A stretch of DNA of 64,000 nt from Sphingomonas sp. Leaf20 (GCF_001421535.1 NZ_LMKN01000001.1:1214267-1278266), one strand, 5' to 3'. Shown: positions 1 to 8,393, counted from the first letter of the stretch. The notes: generated by a model not told the origin, from the letters alone. Program-made: numbers and translations.

Positions 1-336
1 GAGCCGATATGGCTGCCATAGCTCGTTATCATTGCGTACTCTTTCGATACTCCACACGCTCTCGAACGGCACCTTCAAAAAGATTTCTCGCGGCGAAATC
101 CTTGCCTCATCATAAGAGGCAATCGACCCCGCGAGTAATTCAAAAGGCTCAAACTTACCGGCTTCTAAACGACGTTGAGCATTCTTCACCTTGGCAATAA
201 GACTGCCCGCTTCTTGTGAGCTGAGCCCCATTAATTGCCGCGTATTTCGAGCCGGCGCAGCCTGTCTCGCTTGTGCCCTACCAATAACGGATTGCCCAGC
301 CAGCCCAATGATGAGAGCAATGTGCCAGATCCGCAT
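1..336 (-). CDS. Secreted hypothetical protein, 3' end outside window
   Basis: The reverse strand is open from an ATG at 336 to the window edge, giving 112 residues with no stop. The N-terminus (MRIWHIALIIGLAGQSVIGR, then AQA) looks like a Sec signal peptide with a likely cleavage after ARA/AQA. The mature part contains a predicted helix rich in Lys and Arg (about residues 38-58) and no motif I recognise. GC content is clearly lower than in the housekeeping genes further on, as for the next two genes, which suggests an accessory segment. Function is unknown and the C-terminus is not visible. Confidence 0.5.
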   Translation of the reverse strand, partial: MRIWHIALIIGLAGQSVIGRAQARQAAPARNTRQLMGLSSQEAGSLIAKVKNAQRRLEAGKFEPFELLAGSIASYDEARISPREIFLKVPFESVWSIERVRNDNELWQPYRL

Positions 337-483
337 TGTTTGTCCTTGGGTAATCGGAGTTGCCCCGGTGACTGCATAGAGCCCGATAAACCCCGCAGGG
401 ATCGATGCGACACCGACGATTTTTTGTTACGAATATCTGGCGTCTTGGAAAGCAAACAGGCTGCTTTCTAAACCTGAACGTCC

Positions 484-804
484 TTACCCGCCGTTTGATT
501 GGATCGAATTTACTATCTGACGTGTACGAAAATACCAAGAATACCAAAGGATCGCTAAGGCTGTCACCGCACCAATCGTAGTACCCGCTATCGCCGGGTC
601 AGAGACGGCTTCGATGCCTGTAAGGCGTCCATAGGAAAATCCCGTCATGACCAGCAGCGCGTACTTCTGAGCAACGTTTGATTGTCGAACTCTCTTGCCC
701 AAAAATCGAAGCACGAACGCCCCCAGGATCGTCGCGCCGAAGGCAGTGGCAAATCCAAACTCAAAGGGGTCTGTCACAGGATGTTCCATATCGCTTTCGA
801 GCAT
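484..804 (-). CDS. Small integral membrane protein
   Basis: 106 residues. An alternative in-frame ATG at 789 would remove five residues. Three hydrophobic segments are visible at about residues 18-36, 47-66 and 71-90, so an inner-membrane location is likely. The C-terminal tail is short and polar. Codon use is less GC-biased than in most of the window. It lies between two other small reverse-strand genes, but gaps of 72 bp or more argue against tight coupling. No family recognised. Confidence 0.5.
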   Translation of the reverse strand: MLESDMEHPVTDPFEFGFATAFGATILGAFVLRFLGKRVRQSNVAQKYALLVMTGFSYGRLTGIEAVSDPAIAGTTIGAVTALAILWYSWYFRTRQIVNSIQSNGG

Positions 805-876
805 GCTGAACGTATGACCGCAAGAGGTAGTTAGGCTATTCGCTGCGAACGTCGGACAATGGTGGATAGCGGACGT

Positions 877-1110
877 TCAGTCCGCAGCGTTGCGCAATAG
901 CTCCGCGACCTTTTCGTGCCCACCTATCGTCCCGTCGCTGCGGAAGACTTCGACCTCCGGCCCACGGTCGGCAAAAAACTCCACCTCCCATCGTTCGCCG
1001 GGAAGCGCCACGTGCACCATTACCCCGCCCTCGCGAACGGAGGTTAGCGAGTAGTGTGTTCGGCTCGCGTCAAGCTGGCTGAGGAAAGCGTGGATTGTGG
1101 GTAGGGTCAT
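877..1110 (-). CDS. Small hypothetical protein
   Basis: 77 residues, soluble and acidic. The pattern GERWEVEFFADRGPEVEVFRSDG followed by a short helix ending in LLRNAAD suggests an alpha/beta fold with two adjacent strands. Similar short proteins with a GxRWEVEF core occur in proteobacteria as uncharacterised proteins, from memory. It sits just downstream of the CNNM gene on the same strand but 107 bp away. It could be an immunity-like or regulatory protein, but nothing in the sequence shows this. Confidence 0.55.
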   Translation of the reverse strand: MTLPTIHAFLSQLDASRTHYSLTSVREGGVMVHVALPGERWEVEFFADRGPEVEVFRSDGTIGGHEKVAELLRNAAD

Positions 1111-1217
1111 CGCACGTGCTTAAAGCTTCACCGCCGATGTCTGCAAATGGGCGTCAGCCGACCAGCCGCGTTGCGTCTTTGCGTGATGCAAAACCTCCAA
1201 GCCCCGCACCCCCAGCC

Positions 1218-2519
1218 TCAGACCTCGCTGACGAGCAGCTTGTCGATCCGTCGCCCGTCGAGATCGACGATCTCGAACTTCCACCCCTGTTCGACGAAGC
1301 TCTCGCCCTCGCCCGGCAGATGGCGGAACACCGCGAGCGCGAGCCCGGCGACGGTCGCGTAGTCGCGGTCCTCGGGCAGGTCGATGCCCAGCCGGTCGGC
1401 CAGCGCATCCGCCGCCATCGTGCCCGCGACCAGCAGCGAGCCGTCGTCGCGCACCACCACCGACGGCGAATCATCGGGGTCCGCGTCCGACTTGAACTCG
1501 CCCGCGATCGCCGCGAGCAGGTCGGCGGGGGTCACGATCCCCTCGAAATGCCCGTATTCGTCATGGATCAGCGCCATCGGCACCTCCGCCTGGCGCAGCG
1601 CGATCAGTGCGTCCATCGCGTCGATCTGGTCGATCACCACCGGCGCCTTGCGCATCAGCACGTTGAGGTCGAGCGGCTCGCCGCGGAACAGCGCGGCGGC
1701 GATGTCGCGCGCCTGCACAACGCCGCGCACGCGGTCGATCGACCCGTCGCCGACCGGCAACCTGGTGTGCTGCGACGCGAGCAGCGTGTCGCGGATCTCG
1801 TCGGCATCCCAGTTGCAGTCGAGCCAGTCGATATCGGTCCGCGGCGTCATCACCTCGCGCACCGGCCGGTCGGCGAGCCGCACCACGCCCGAGATGATCG
1901 AACGCTCATGCTCCTCGATCACGCCCGACTTGGACGCCTCGGCGACGATCAGGTGCAGTTCCTCGGCGGTGACATGCTCCTCCGATTCGCGGTTGAGGCG
2001 CAGCGCCTTGAAGATCAGCGCGCTCGTCGAATCGAGCACCCACACGATCGGCGCGGTGATGATCGCGAGCCAGCGCATCGGCAACGCCATGAACGAGGCG
2101 ATGACTTCGGGCGATCGCAGCGCGAACTGTTTGGGCACCAGTTCGCCGATGATCAGCGACGCATAGGTGGTCAGCCCGATCACGATCGCGAAGCCCGTGG
2201 TCTCGGCGGTGCTCGCGCTCAGCCCCAGCGCCTGCAGCCGCGCCGCGGTCGGCGTGCCCAGACTCGCACCTGAATAGGCACCCGCGAGGATCCCGATCAG
2301 CGTGATGCCGATCTGTACGGTCGACAGGAACTTGCCGGGGTCGGCGGCGAGCAGCAGCGCGGCGCTCGCGCCCTTGCGCCCGGTCCGCGCCAGCGCATCG
2401 AGCCGCGCGCGCCGCGACGACACGATCGCGAGCTCGCTCATCGCGAATACGCCGTTCAACGCGACGAGCGCGAGGATGATCGCGACGTCGATCCAGGGGA
2501 AGGGGGGAAGCGGTGCCAT
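1218..2519 (-). CDS. CNNM/HlyC-CorC family membrane protein (hemolysin-like)
   Basis: 433 residues from the ATG at 2519, chosen because the DUF21/CNNM domain starts directly after it (PWIDVAIILALVALNGVFAM). Order of domains: CNNM transmembrane domain (about residues 5-195), two CBS domains (about 215-335, including VREVMTPRTDIDWL), and a C-terminal CorC/HlyC domain (about 350-430). Family members are divalent-cation (Mg2+/Co2+) exporters or regulators in the inner membrane; the name hemolysin is historical. It is transcribed divergently from the OmpA-like gene, with 140 bp between the two starts. Substrate is inferred from the family only. Confidence 0.88.
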   Translation of the reverse strand: MAPLPPFPWIDVAIILALVALNGVFAMSELAIVSSRRARLDALARTGRKGASAALLLAADPGKFLSTVQIGITLIGILAGAYSGASLGTPTAARLQALGLSASTAETTGFAIVIGLTTYASLIIGELVPKQFALRSPEVIASFMALPMRWLAIITAPIVWVLDSTSALIFKALRLNRESEEHVTAEELHLIVAEASKSGVIEEHERSIISGVVRLADRPVREVMTPRTDIDWLDCNWDADEIRDTLLASQHTRLPVGDGSIDRVRGVVQARDIAAALFRGEPLDLNVLMRKAPVVIDQIDAMDALIALRQAEVPMALIHDEYGHFEGIVTPADLLAAIAGEFKSDADPDDSPSVVVRDDGSLLVAGTMAADALADRLGIDLPEDRDYATVAGLALAVFRHLPGEGESFVEQGWKFEIVDLDGRRIDKLLVSEV

Positions 2520-2659
2520 TGGCTCGATCGTCTCTTGGCGCACATTCGCGCGCTTCACAACCGGTCTCGACACTTATCGTAATCAGGGGTTCAGTGCGCA
2601 GGTGGAACAATCGCCGAATATGCCGGGTTATCTGCGGCATGATCAAAAGGGACAGAGAC

Positions 2660-3334
2660 ATGAAGGCCAAGGGTTTATTCATCGGCGCAGCGCTCGCCGC
2701 ACTCGTCACGACGTCGGCCTGCACGACCGATCCGGAGACGGGCCAGCGGACGATCTCGAAGACCGCGCTCGGCGGCATCGGCGGCGCGCTCGGCGGCTAT
2801 CTGCTCGGCGACATCGTCGGCGGGCGTAACGACCGCACCGAGAAGCTGCTCGGCGCCGGGATCGGCGGGCTCGCGGGCGCGGGCGTCGGCGCGTACATGG
2901 ACAAGCAGGAGCGCGACCTGCGCGCACGCACTGCGGGCACCGACGTCCAGGTGATCCGCCAGGGCGACGACCTCGTCCTCAACATCCCGTCGGGCATCAC
3001 CTTCGCCTATGACAGCGCGACCGTGCAGCCGCAGTTCCAGCGCACGCTCGACCAGGTCGCCTCGACGCTCGGCCAGTATAACCAGACCTATATCGACGTG
3101 TACGGCCACACCGATTCGACGGGCAGCGACGCGTACAACCAGACGCTGTCCGAACGCCGCGCACGCTCGGTCGCGGACTATCTGTCGAGCCACGGCGTCC
3201 AGTCCGCGCGGATCGGCACGCGCGGCTACGGCAAGACGCAACCGATTGCCTCGAACGACACCGACGCCGGCCGCGCCGCCAACCGCCGCGTCGAAGTGAA
3301 GATCGTCCCGATCACGCAAAGCGACCTGCGCTAA
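2660..3334 (+). CDS. OmpA-family peptidoglycan-binding lipoprotein with glycine-zipper domain
   Basis: 224 residues. A lipoprotein signal ends at the lipobox TSAC (Cys20). A glycine-zipper stretch follows (GGIGGALGGYLLGD and GAGIGGLAGAGVGAY, about residues 37-76). The C-terminal OmpA-like domain (about 100-220) holds the TYIDVYGHTDSTGSDAYN motif and NRRVEVKI, the usual diaminopimelate-binding region. It probably tethers the outer membrane to peptidoglycan, as YiaD-like proteins do. The start at 2660 is supported by GGGACAGAGAC just upstream and by the signal peptide; a longer frame upstream has no signal sequence. Downstream lies a repeat-rich gap. Confidence 0.9.
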   Translation: MKAKGLFIGAALAALVTTSACTTDPETGQRTISKTALGGIGGALGGYLLGDIVGGRNDRTEKLLGAGIGGLAGAGVGAYMDKQERDLRARTAGTDVQVIRQGDDLVLNIPSGITFAYDSATVQPQFQRTLDQVASTLGQYNQTYIDVYGHTDSTGSDAYNQTLSERRARSVADYLSSHGVQSARIGTRGYGKTQPIASNDTDAGRAANRRVEVKIVPITQSDLR

Positions 3335-3372
3335 CCACCACACTGGCCGGCCCCACCCGTCACCCTCCCGCC

Positions 3373-3438
3373 CGTCATCCCGGCGAAAGCCGGGACCCAG
3401 GGTCACAACCGGACACGCTCCTGGCTTCAGGATGACGG
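3373..3438. repeat. REP-like palindrome pair
   Basis: A REP palindrome of the TCCCGGCGAAAGCCGGGA type (3373-3400) is followed by a decayed inverted partner ending in GGATGACGG (3421-3438). It lies just downstream of the OmpA-like gene. Together with the second REP at 3648-3724 and two MITE-like copies it fills the 579-bp gap before tadA. Confidence 0.75.
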
Positions 3439-3454
3439 GCAAGGGCGGAAAGAC

Positions 3455-3620
3455 AGAAGAAGTCCGGTTCACGCGGAGGCGCGGAGCCGCGGAGAGAATG
3501 GGTGTGTCGCGAAGCGACCGTCCGATCAGTTCCGACAGTGCAGAAGGTCAGGGTCTCCCGACCGAAGCGCTTGATACACCCCCTCCGCGGCTCCGCGTCT
3601 CCGCGTGAGCCAATTCTTCT
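3455..3620. repeat. MITE-like element, copy 1
   Basis: About 166 bp bounded by imperfect inverted repeats of roughly 38 bp. The left end reads AGAAGAAG then GTTCACGCGGAG and CGCGGAGCCGCGGAG; the right end is its near reverse complement. The interior carries short palindromes (TCGCGAAGCGA). No coding frame is evident. A second copy lies at 3747-3914, so this is a repeated mobile or formerly mobile unit. Confidence 0.75.
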
Positions 3621-3647
3621 TAACGACTAAAAGCCCCCACCCACACC

Positions 3648-3724
3648 CGTCATCCCGGCGAAAGCCGGGACCCAGGGTCGCAAGCGCAAACACACATGGC
3701 TCTGCGTCCCGGCGTCAGCCGGAT
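3648..3724. repeat. REP-like palindrome pair
   Basis: Second REP of the TCCCGGCGAAAGCCGGGA type (3648-3675), with a degenerate inverted partner at about 3697-3724. It sits between the two MITE-like copies. Confidence 0.7.
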
Positions 3725-3746
3725 GAACACGCGCAAGCCACAAGAC

Positions 3747-3914
3747 AGAAGAAGTTCGGTTCACGCGGAGCCGCGGAGCCGCGGAGAGAATAGGCGTGTC
3801 GCGAAACGACCGCCCGATCACCTCCGGCAGCACGAAAGGTCAGGGTCTCCCGACCGCAGGGCTGGATGCATCATCTCCGCGGCTCCGCGCCTCCGCGCGA
3901 ACCCGTTCTTCTTC
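3747..3914. repeat. MITE-like element, copy 2
   Basis: Second copy of the element at 3455-3620, about 168 bp, in the same orientation and with inverted ends that are still recognisable. Its right end (TTCTTCTA) runs into the tadA stop codon (CTA at 3914-3916 read in reverse as TAG), so the element reaches the 3' end of tadA. Confidence 0.72.
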
Positions 3915-4366
3915 TACGGACGCCGCCCCCGGAAAAACCCCGTCAGCAACGCCGCGGCCTCGCCCTCGCCGATCCCCGCATAGACCTCGGGCCGGTGATG
4001 GCACGTCGGCTGCCCGAAGAACCGCGCCCCGTGCTCGACCGCGCCGCCCTTCGCATCCGCCGCCCCGTAATAGAGCCGCGCGATCCGGGCGTGCGCGATC
4101 GCCCCCGCGCACATCGCGCACGGCTCGAGCGTCACCCACAGGTCGCAGTCCTCGAGCCGGTCGCGCCCCAGTGCCTTTGCCGCTGCGCGAATCGCGAGCA
4201 TCTCGGCATGCGCGGTCGGATCGCACAGCGTCCGCGGCGCATTGGCCGCGGTCGCGATCACCGATCCGCGCAGCATCACGACCGCGCCGACGGGCACCTC
4301 GCCCGCCGCGGCGGCGGCGCGGGCCGCGTCGAGCGCGCGGCGCATCGGATCGGGGAGCGGGAACAT
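3914..4366 (-). CDS. tadA: tRNA-specific adenosine deaminase TadA
   Basis: 150 residues from the ATG at 4366; a longer frame to 4417 would overlap the neighbouring gene's end and add unconserved sequence. It carries the zinc cytidine-deaminase motifs HAE (His53, Glu55) and PCAMC (Cys82, Cys85), and length fits TadA. The enzyme converts A34 to inosine in tRNA-Arg(ACG), an essential wobble modification. It is downstream of the small membrane-protein gene at 4418-4639 on the same strand. The stop codon falls in the end of a MITE-like repeat. Confidence 0.92.
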   Translation of the reverse strand: MFPLPDPMRRALDAARAAAAAGEVPVGAVVMLRGSVIATAANAPRTLCDPTAHAEMLAIRAAAKALGRDRLEDCDLWVTLEPCAMCAGAIAHARIARLYYGAADAKGGAVEHGARFFGQPTCHHRPEVYAGIGEGEAAALLTGFFRGRRP

Positions 4367-4417
4367 CGTCCCGCCCTGCCCCGCCGCCCCGTCAAGGTAA
4401 AGCGGCGGGGCGCGCAC

Positions 4418-4639
4418 TCAGTTCGCCGGCGCTTGGCTGTTGGCGGGCTTCTCGACCGAGATCGTCGGCACCGCGACGGTCTTGGTCTCGGTCCCCAGCC
4501 GCACCTTGGCGACGTCCGCCTCGAACTTGGGCGTCTGGATCGCGCCCGACCGCGTCTGGTCGATGTTGATGATCCCGAAATACATCAGCGCGACGACGAC
4601 GAGCGCGGCGATCGCGACGAGAGACAAGAGCGTACGCAT
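4418..4639 (-). CDS. Small single-pass membrane protein
   Basis: 73 residues from the ATG at 4639. A GGGGAAG ribosome-binding site is visible just upstream in the reverse strand. One N-terminal hydrophobic segment (LLSLVAIAALVVVALMYFGI, residues 4-23) is followed by a 50-residue polar tail ending PANSQAPAN. This may be an anchored periplasmic protein. It lies 51 bp upstream of tadA and could share its transcript. No family recognised. Confidence 0.65.
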   Translation of the reverse strand: MRTLLSLVAIAALVVVALMYFGIINIDQTRSGAIQTPKFEADVAKVRLGTETKTVAVPTISVEKPANSQAPAN

Positions 4640-4877
4640 TGGACTTCCCCTTATATAAGGCCGCATCCCTGATAGCAGGCGACCGGTTCGATGGCGTAAC
4701 AACGTCGCTCGAGCCCCGCCGGTTGCAAGCGCCGTTCGCCCGCCGTCAGACTGCCGATCCGACGCGGCATCCACGGCGGCCCGTCGCCAAAAACGGGTGA
4801 ATCGGTTGACGCGGGCGCTCGTGCCAGCTATCCGCGCGCCTTTCCGGGGTTCCTCCCGACACTTGATAGGTAGACAG

Positions 4878-5168
4878 ATGTCGCGCATTTGCGAACTGAC
4901 CGGCAAAGGCCGGATGGTCGGGAACAACGTGTCCCACGCCAACAACAAGACCAAGCGTACGTTCCTGCCCAACCTGCAGAACGTCACGCTGATCTCCGAC
5001 GCACTCGAGCAGAGCGTGCGCCTGCGCGTCTCGACGCACGGCCTGCGCTCGGTCGAGCATAATGGCGGCCTCGACAACTGGCTGGTCAAGACCGCCGACG
5101 ACAAGCTCTCGCTCAAGGCGCGTCGCCTGAAGCGTGACGTCGTCAAGAAGATCGCCGCCGCCGCCTGA
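4878..5168 (+). CDS. rpmB: 50S ribosomal protein L28
   Basis: 96 residues, the usual length for alphaproteobacterial L28. It opens with [20 protein letters not shown] and contains the [12 protein letters not shown] core, so identity is clear. It is part of the large ribosomal subunit. The gene is monocistronic here, followed by a strong hairpin at 5193-5223. The upstream gene runs the other way. Confidence 0.97.
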   Translation: MSRICELTGKGRMVGNNVSHANNKTKRTFLPNLQNVTLISDALEQSVRLRVSTHGLRSVEHNGGLDNWLVKTADDKLSLKARRLKRDVVKKIAAAA

Positions 5169-5192
5169 TCGCGACGACGTCCGAGTCTCCAG

Positions 5193-5234
5193 CGGCCCGT
5201 CCTCCCCAGCGGAGGGCGGGCCGTCGGCGTTTGT
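5193..5234 (+). terminator. Probable terminator of rpmB
   Basis: Just after the rpmB stop, CGGCCCGTCCTCC pairs with GGAGGGCGGGCCG around a short loop, followed by a weak T-containing tail (GTCGGCGTTTGT). The stem is long and GC-rich. The convergent phytase-like gene ends 28 bp further on, so the hairpin may serve both directions. Confidence 0.6.
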
Positions 5235-5261
5235 ACGGCTCATGTACGTCCGGGACGCCTG

Positions 5262-6290
5262 CTACCGCTCGAGCCGGAACTTCAGCAGCAGCGTGCGCTC
5301 GAGCACGGTCTCGTTGTCGTCCGACACGATCCACACCACCGTGTCGCGCGCGCTGCTACCTTCACGCGGTTCGAGGCTGACCGCGATCCCCTCGAAATTG
5401 TCGTGGACCAGCGGCGCCGCGAGCCGCGCGATCTCGCGCCCGCGCACGACCGCGCCCGCGCGAATCGCCCCGCGCTCGATCACGCTGATGCTGTTCGAGA
5501 AGGCGAAGGGCGGCGCGAACGCGCGGTTGAGCACGATCAGCCGCCCGTCGGGCAACGCCGCGACATCGGCCGGGCTGAACCCGGTCGGCGGCATATAGGT
5601 GAAACCGACCGGCTGGGTCGCGAGCGGATCGCCCGGGAACAGGATCGCGCGCCGCCCGGGGCCGCGCGTACCGTCCGCACGCCGGGGCCGCGCGGTCTCG
5701 GCGATCACGACGAATCGCCCGTCGCGCAGCCGGACCATGCTTTCGGGTCCGCCATTGTCGGGCCAGTCCGCCATCGCCTTCGGCCGCACCAGCCCGTCGA
5801 ACCGCACCAGCGGCGTCCCGTCGCTGCTCGCGCGATAGCGTCCGATCGCGTTCCAGTGCTCGAACCCGACCCAGCCGGTCTGCGTCGCGGGATCGATCGT
5901 CAGCGATTCGCTGTCGCGGTCGCGCTTCGACCAGCCGCGTCCCGGCCCGCCGGGCAGCGCTGAGAACGCGATCGCGTGCGGGCGCCAGTCGGCGTCGAGG
6001 CGAAAGCGGACGATGTTGCCGCCGTCGCTCAGCAGCGTGACCTGCCCGCGATCGACCACCAACGACGAATAGCCGCCGAACGCCGGATCGCGGCTGCGCA
6101 GCACCGCGCCGCCGAGATAGGTCAGCCCGCCGAGCCGACGCCGCGTCGGATCGACCGGGTCGAGCGGGACGCGCGTCACCGTCATCTCCGCTTTGTCGCG
6201 CAGCAGCGGCAACCGCGATTCGCCGCTCCATGCGGGGACGACCGCTTGCACGCTGACGAGCACGAACAGGATGATCGGGGCGCGGTGCAC
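5262..6290 (-). CDS. Secreted esterase-like/phytase-like beta-propeller protein
   Basis: 342 residues from a GTG at 6290. An N-terminal signal peptide (APIILFVLVSVQAVVPAWSG) is followed by a phytase-like propeller domain (PF13449 type) with motifs GGLTYLGG, DSESLTID and HDNFEGIAV. Family members act in the periplasm or outside the cell on phosphate esters or unknown substrates; the exact reaction cannot be read from sequence. It is flanked by convergent rpmB and the divergent glycine-zipper gene, so it seems a stand-alone gene. Confidence 0.8.
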   Translation of the reverse strand: MHRAPIILFVLVSVQAVVPAWSGESRLPLLRDKAEMTVTRVPLDPVDPTRRRLGGLTYLGGAVLRSRDPAFGGYSSLVVDRGQVTLLSDGGNIVRFRLDADWRPHAIAFSALPGGPGRGWSKRDRDSESLTIDPATQTGWVGFEHWNAIGRYRASSDGTPLVRFDGLVRPKAMADWPDNGGPESMVRLRDGRFVVIAETARPRRADGTRGPGRRAILFPGDPLATQPVGFTYMPPTGFSPADVAALPDGRLIVLNRAFAPPFAFSNSISVIERGAIRAGAVVRGREIARLAAPLVHDNFEGIAVSLEPREGSSARDTVVWIVSDDNETVLERTLLLKFRLER

Positions 6291-6447
6291 GCCGCCTCAT
6301 ACCCGCTGTGCCGCGGTGCGGAACCCTGAACCGTTGATAACGAGCGCATTCAGGCTCGGCTCAATGCGACTCGACCATAAGGCTGTCATCAGGATCGAAG
6401 GGCCCGCTTCCAGCGCGCATCCCGAGGTCCCAAATGGGAGACGCACG

Positions 6448-6834
6448 ATGTTCAAGACTTTCACTCTCGCCCTCAGCGCGCTCGCAATGGGCGCCTCGAC
6501 CCTGGTGCCGGTTGCTGCCGAGGCGCAGCGCTACGGCTATGATCGCGGCTATGACGGCCGGGGCTATGATCGCGGCTACGACCGCCGCGGCTACGACCGT
6601 CGCGAATATCGCGGCAACGACCGTCGCTACAACTACCGCAACGACCGCAACAACCGTCGCGGCTGCGACAACACCGGCGGCACGATCGTCGGCGCGCTCG
6701 CGGGCGGCCTGCTCGGCCACACGGTCGCCGGTCGCGGCAACGGCACGATCGGCGCGCTGCTCGGCGCCGCGGGTGGCGGTCTCGCCGGCAACGCGATCGA
6801 TAAGTCGGACAACCCCCGCTACTGCCGCCGCTAA
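6448..6834 (+). CDS. Glycine-zipper 2TM-domain surface protein with Tyr/Arg-rich repeats
   Basis: 128 residues. A signal peptide (residues 1-26, ending AEAQ) precedes a low-complexity stretch of repeated GYDRG/GYDRR units and then Asn/Arg-rich sequence (residues 28-70). The C-terminal part is a glycine zipper (GGTIVGALAGGLLGHTVAG and GALLGAAGGGLAGNAID). Proteins of this kind are common in sphingomonads and are thought to sit in the outer membrane. The start is supported by GGGAGACGCACG just upstream. It is followed by 447 bp of repeat-containing sequence. Confidence 0.85.
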   Translation: MFKTFTLALSALAMGASTLVPVAAEAQRYGYDRGYDGRGYDRGYDRRGYDRREYRGNDRRYNYRNDRNNRRGCDNTGGTIVGALAGGLLGHTVAGRGNGTIGALLGAAGGGLAGNAIDKSDNPRYCRR

Positions 6835-7045
6835 CCGCGGCGCTGGCGCCCAGTTCCCCAGTTCCCCAGTTCCCTCGCGTAGCGTATCGAGGGCAGAGGC
6901 CGGTTTCCGCAAGGAAGCCGGCCTCTTGTTCGTCCAGGGGGCGCGCGAGCGGCGAACGCGCCCCTCAACGGCCCGGCGGATGACGCCCGCACGAACCCGG
7001 CCGACGCCAGGCCTGCCTAAGCCCAACCCTCCCGTCATCCCCTCC

Positions 7046-7188
7046 CGTCATCCCGACGAAAGTCGGGACCCAGGCTACCACCCGCAACGCCTGCGGCTCT
7101 GGATCCTGACCTTCATCAGGATGACGGCGTGATGTGATGAACGTGACGCCCCCCCACCCCCGTCATCCTGACGAAAGTCAGGATCCAG
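7046..7188. repeat. REP-like palindromes (three copies)
   Basis: In the 447-bp gap between the glycine-zipper gene and the next lipoprotein there are three REP copies: 7046-7073 (stem CCCGAC/GTCGGG, GAAA loop), an inverted copy at 7099-7126, and 7161-7188 (TCCTGACGAAAGTCAGGA). The first part of the gap (6835-7040) holds no gene I can support. Confidence 0.8.
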
Positions 7189-7281
7189 GATACCACCCAC
7201 CGTCCCCCCAACCGCGCATCGACGCTTCCGCAACCACGCCGGCCGTCCTACGCTGCAACCGCCCCGCACCCGGAGACGCCC

Positions 7282-7596
7282 GTGACCCGCACGCTCCTCC
7301 TCGCCAGCCTGTCGATGCTCCCGATACTCGCCGGCTGCGCGGCCGGCCGACAGCGCGAAAGGCCCGTCCTCACCGCGCGTGCGGTCGCGCGTATCGCCGC
7401 GCAGTGCGGCGCGGTCCGCAGCAAATTCCACCCCGGCCGGACCGGCCTGCCAAGCGCCGATTTCACGCTGCGCGCCGGCGACGACGGCGATGCCGAATCG
7501 TCCCCCGCGGTCCGGTGCATCGGCGCCGCGCTCGACGCCTACCGCCACGCCTATTTCGGCTTTCGCCCCGACACCGCTCAACCCCCGTCATCCTGA
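7282..7596 (+). CDS. Small lipoprotein with REP-encoded C-terminus
   Basis: 104 residues from a GTG at 7282 preceded by CGGAGACGCC, a good ribosome-binding site. The lipoprotein signal TLLLASLSMLPILAGC has its lipobox Cys at residue 19. The mature protein has two Cys (in AAQCGAVRS and VRCIGAAL) that may form a disulfide. The last codons (PPSS then stop) are read from the start of a REP copy (CCCCGTCATCCTGA), so the insertion appears to have set the present stop codon. Function unknown. Confidence 0.6.
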   Translation: MTRTLLLASLSMLPILAGCAAGRQRERPVLTARAVARIAAQCGAVRSKFHPGRTGLPSADFTLRAGDDGDAESSPAVRCIGAALDAYRHAYFGFRPDTAQPPSS

Positions 7597-7609
7597 CGAA
7601 CGTCAGGAG
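7586..7609. repeat. REP-like palindrome overlapping a coding end
   Basis: REP of the TCCTGACGAACGTCAGGA type that overlaps the final codons and stop of the small lipoprotein gene. It lies between this gene and the convergent phbB. Confidence 0.7.
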
Positions 7610-7670
7610 AGCCCGGGCCACCGCCCCCGGCCGTTTGACCGACGGGTGCCCCGCACCCGCCGCTCGCCCG

Positions 7671-8393
7671 TCAGTACATATGCTGCCCGCCATTGATGCT
7701 CAGCGTCGAGCCCGTCACGAACCCGCCCTCTTCCGAACACAGGAACGCGACGCCGCGCGCGATCTCGCTCGCCTGGCCGAGGCGGCCGACCGGGATCTTG
7801 GCGACGATCTTTTCCAGCACGTCCGCGGGCACCGCCGCCACCATGTCGGTGTCGATATAGCCCGGCGCGATCGCGTTGACGGTCACGCCCGCGCGCGCAC
7901 CCTCCTGCGCCAGCGCCTTGGTGAAGCCGTGGATCCCCGACTTCGCCGCGGCATAATTGACCTGGCCATATTGCCCGGCCTGCCCGTTGATCGAGCCGAT
8001 ATTGACGATCCGCCCCCATTTGCGCGTCCGCATGCCCGGGAACACCGCCTTGGCCATGTTGAAACAGCCGCCCAGATTGGTGTCGATGACCGCCTTCCAG
8101 TCGTCGTGGCTCAGCTTCAGGATCGTGCCGTCGCGCGTGATCCCCGCGTTGTTGACGACGATGTCGACCTCGCCCAGATCCGCCGCCACCTTCGCGCAGC
8201 CCGCCTGGCAGGCGTCGTAGTCGCCGACATCCCATTTATACACCGCGATCCCGGTGCGCTCGGAAAACGCCTGCGCGCGCTCGTCATTGCCCGCATAGTT
8301 CGCGGCGACCTCGATGCCCATGTCCTGCAACGCGAGGCTGATCGCCTCGCCTATGCCGCGCGTGCCTCCGGTTACGATTGCCACGCGTGCCAT
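7671..8393 (-). CDS. phbB: Acetoacetyl-CoA reductase
   Basis: 240 residues, a classical short-chain dehydrogenase. The NADP-binding TGGTRGIGEA lies at the N-terminus, NNAGITRDG in the middle, and the active-site Tyr-x3-Lys in VNYAAAKSG. The NxxG-ITRDGTILKL and NGGQHMY features match PhbB/PhaB, which reduces acetoacetyl-CoA to (R)-3-hydroxybutyryl-CoA for PHB synthesis. AGGAGAG precedes the ATG. It is not adjacent to phaC (15.9 kb away), so the PHB pathway is dispersed. FabG-type activity is the alternative. Confidence 0.9.
   Translation of the reverse strand: MARVAIVTGGTRGIGEAISLALQDMGIEVAANYAGNDERAQAFSERTGIAVYKWDVGDYDACQAGCAKVAADLGEVDIVVNNAGITRDGTILKLSHDDWKAVIDTNLGGCFNMAKAVFPGMRTRKWGRIVNIGSINGQAGQYGQVNYAAAKSGIHGFTKALAQEGARAGVTVNAIAPGYIDTDMVAAVPADVLEKIVAKIPVGRLGQASEIARGVAFLCSEEGGFVTGSTLSINGGQHMY

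Noticed and set aside
877..1110. Toxin-antitoxin pair with the neighbouring small genes
   Set aside because: The genes are separated by 72 bp or more and no toxin or antitoxin family motif is visible.
1095..2273. Open frame of 392 codons opposite the CNNM gene
   Set aside because: Composition is Arg/His-rich antisense of CBS domains; the reverse-strand frame has clear family motifs.
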